The position numbers and the translations under genes are program-made. Positions 6,027 through 6,821 of a stretch of DNA of 6,821 nucleotides are shown here, in pieces. Numbering within the stretch: position 1 is the stretch's first letter; every line of letters begins with the position of its first letter. The notes beneath the pieces were generated by a model. That model did not search any database. It had not been told where the DNA came from and saw only the letters and a program-made list of their open reading frames with translations. Origin of the DNA: Rhodospirillales bacterium. GTDB lineage: Bacteria > Pseudomonadota > Alphaproteobacteria > Rhodospirillales > Defluviicoccaceae. The DNA lies in assembly GCA_026125865.1 (NCBI GenBank), contig JAHCKI010000127.1, forward strand, positions 1 through 6,821. The letters run 5' to 3'.

Positions 6027-6196
6027 CTCTGCGGCAGACGGATCTCCATTCGAACGCTTTTCTTCAGGAACGCGAACCGGACAGGCGTGAATCCCGAAAG
6101 GTCGTATTCCGACAGATCGGCCTCGTCGGTGAAACGTTCGGCCTCCTCGTCGCTCAACAGCGGCGGCAGCTCCTTAAGCGTCTCGTCCTTGCTCAT
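6011..6196 (-). pseudogene. CopG-type antitoxin-like gene, 3' end truncated by a repeat
   Basis: The 61-residue product contains SDEEAERFTDEADLSEYDLS (15-34) followed by GFTPVRF, a hallmark of the CopG-type antitoxins (COG5304/PF12441-like, from memory) that pair with BrnT or RelE-like toxins. In that family the segment around RLP continues for about 30 more residues, forming the helices of the ribbon-helix-helix DNA-binding and dimer domain. Here the frame leaves family sequence after RLPQ (53-56), reads RGKPE from the palindromic repeat and stops at TAG (6013-6011). DNA binding is therefore probably lost, though the toxin-neutralising part may remain. The ATG at 6196 has a GCAGG SD seven bases upstream. 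It lies 34 bases after the XRE gene on the same strand, so it may be co-transcribed. No toxin gene of its own is visible beside it. Confidence 0.7.
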
Positions 6197-6230
6197 ACCA
6201 TGGCCTGCTTTCGAGGGTTTTTCGTTCGAT

Positions 6231-6518
6231 CTATGCAAGCTCCAGCCGCAACGACCGTCCGACCGCCTTGGCGGCGTTCTGCATGGTTTGTAGCGTAACG
6301 GAATCGTTGTCGGGATCAAGGAAGCGGTCGAGTTGGGCACGGCTCGTGTTCATACGGCGGGCCATTTCCGCCTTGCTGATTTTCTGTTCCTCCATCACGC
6401 GGGCGACCTGGCGGGCCAACACGCGCTTGATGGCGGTGTTCGTGCATTCTTCCAGAATGCCTTCCTCTTCGAGAAAGCTATCAAGAGAGGAGCCGATGCA
6501 ACCTTTTTCTTTTGTCAT
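6231..6518 (-). CDS. XRE-family antitoxin-like HTH protein
   Basis: This 95-residue protein appears intact. It opens with IGSSLDSFLEEEGILEE (8-24), a signature of chromosomal addiction-module antitoxins found next to RelE/HigB-type toxins. A helix-turn-helix follows at about 48-67 (SKAEMARRMNTSRAQLDRFLD), and the protein ends in the family's SLRLELA. Such proteins bind their own operator and neutralise the partner toxin. Its ATG overlaps the stop of the upstream toxin remnant by four bases (ATGA, 6515-6518), the usual toxin-first layout in this group. An AGAGGG-like SD lies about 10 bases before the ATG. Because the partner toxin is beheaded, the gene may be an orphan regulator or antitoxin whose original promoter has been lost. 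Confidence 0.88.
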   Translation of the reverse strand: MTKEKGCIGSSLDSFLEEEGILEECTNTAIKRVLARQVARVMEEQKISKAEMARRMNTSRAQLDRFLDPDNDSVTLQTMQNAAKAVGRSLRLELA

Positions 6519-6667
6519 GGGTCCAATTCCCTCTTTCGCTTCACGGCTAGGTCGAGGTCCTTTTTCGGAGTCTTCTGGGTTTTTTTGACAAAGCCATGCA
6601 GAAGCACAGCCCGCCCCTTCTCAACACAGAAAGTGACCCGGCCAATCTTTCCGCCCATCAGGTTCGA
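6515..6667 (-). pseudogene. RelE/HigB-type toxin, C-terminal remnant
   Basis: The - strand frame encodes SNLMGGKIGRVTFCVEKGRA, then VLLHGFVKKTQKTP and the Lys-rich end DLDLAVKRKRELDP. This is the C-terminal half of the phage Gp49-like/RelE-HigB toxin family (PF05973), whose members are mRNA interferases of about 100-120 residues. HGFVKKTQKTP is diagnostic. Upstream of SNL the frame stays open to a TGA at 6769-6767, but the residues there (including DIPTPPSDGCDETPG) do not resemble the toxin N terminus. That region has no ATG; the only ATG in frame is internal, at 6658, leaving 47 residues. The N-terminal half, with the start of the fold, appears to have been replaced by unrelated DNA near 6668. 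The remnant is probably inactive. It was probably once transcribed with the XRE gene that overlaps its stop. Confidence 0.75.
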
Positions 6668-6821
6668 GTGCTTCTTTTGTAACACTATTACCCCTGGAGT
6701 TTCATCGCACCCGTCGCTCGGTGGGGTCGGAATGTCGGCGTGTCGATGAACACCTGAAGTCTGGAATCAAGCCGCGGTGGGCAGCCCATTGTCATTAAGA
6801 AAAGTGGTGCCCGACACCTCA
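6668..6821. other. Unassigned sequence upstream of the toxin remnant
   Basis: No gene can be supported here. On the - strand the edge of the window encodes the open string EVSGTTFLNDNGLPTAA, which ends at TGA 6769-6767. It could be the last 17 codons of a gene lying beyond the window, or it could be chance. GGTG and CACC near 6806-6818 form only a 4-base inverted repeat. The sequence joins the toxin remnant abruptly and may be a repeat or the end of a mobile element. Confidence 0.3.

Noticed and set aside
6333..6749. 138-codon + strand frame over the XRE gene and toxin remnant
   Set aside because: It is antisense to recognisable antitoxin and toxin sequence and has no recognisable domain.
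6806..6818. Inverted repeat GGTG...CACC as a mobile-element end
   Set aside because: A 4-base stem at the window edge is too short to support a call.

Overview
The window looks like chromosome from an alphaproteobacterium, perhaps Rhodospirillales-like. This is inferred from high GC, the gene order lptA-lptB-rpoN-hpf-ptsN with no rapZ or ptsO after ptsN, a long-form HPF, and an N-terminally extended LptB. No sequence search was run, so the taxonomic call is an inference.

Positions 1-4121 hold a conserved housekeeping block, all on the + strand. It contains the 3' end of lptA, then lptB (LPS export), rpoN (sigma-54), hpf (ribosome hibernation) and ptsN (nitrogen PTS EIIA). A good sigma-70 type promoter lies between rpoN and hpf, so hpf-ptsN can probably be transcribed separately from rpoN.

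Positions 4157-4845 hold a small heat-shock protein gene on the - strand, convergent with ptsN. Its 5' leader can fold into a hairpin that buries the Shine-Dalgarno sequence. It has the UUGCU strand and the bulged G opposite the SD that are typical of ROSE-type RNA thermometers. The same 215-base spacer carries the start region of a divergent cysteine synthase-type gene at 4846-5931 (+ strand). Near-overlapping -35 candidates on the two strands suggest a shared divergent promoter region.

Positions 5932-6821 are accessory DNA. Two adjacent imperfect palindromes (about 5937-6026) follow the cysteine synthase gene directly. A - strand toxin-antitoxin-like cluster follows: the C-terminal half of a RelE/HigB-type toxin, an intact XRE-family antitoxin-like gene overlapping it by 4 bases (ATGA), and a CopG-type antitoxin-like gene. 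The CopG-type reading frame is cut short where it runs into the palindromic repeat. The cluster therefore looks like a decaying addiction module, with the toxin beheaded on one side and the third gene clipped on the other.

The points most worth following up are the thermosensor hairpin, the repeat-truncated CopG-type gene, and the orphaned XRE gene. No wholly new system is evident.
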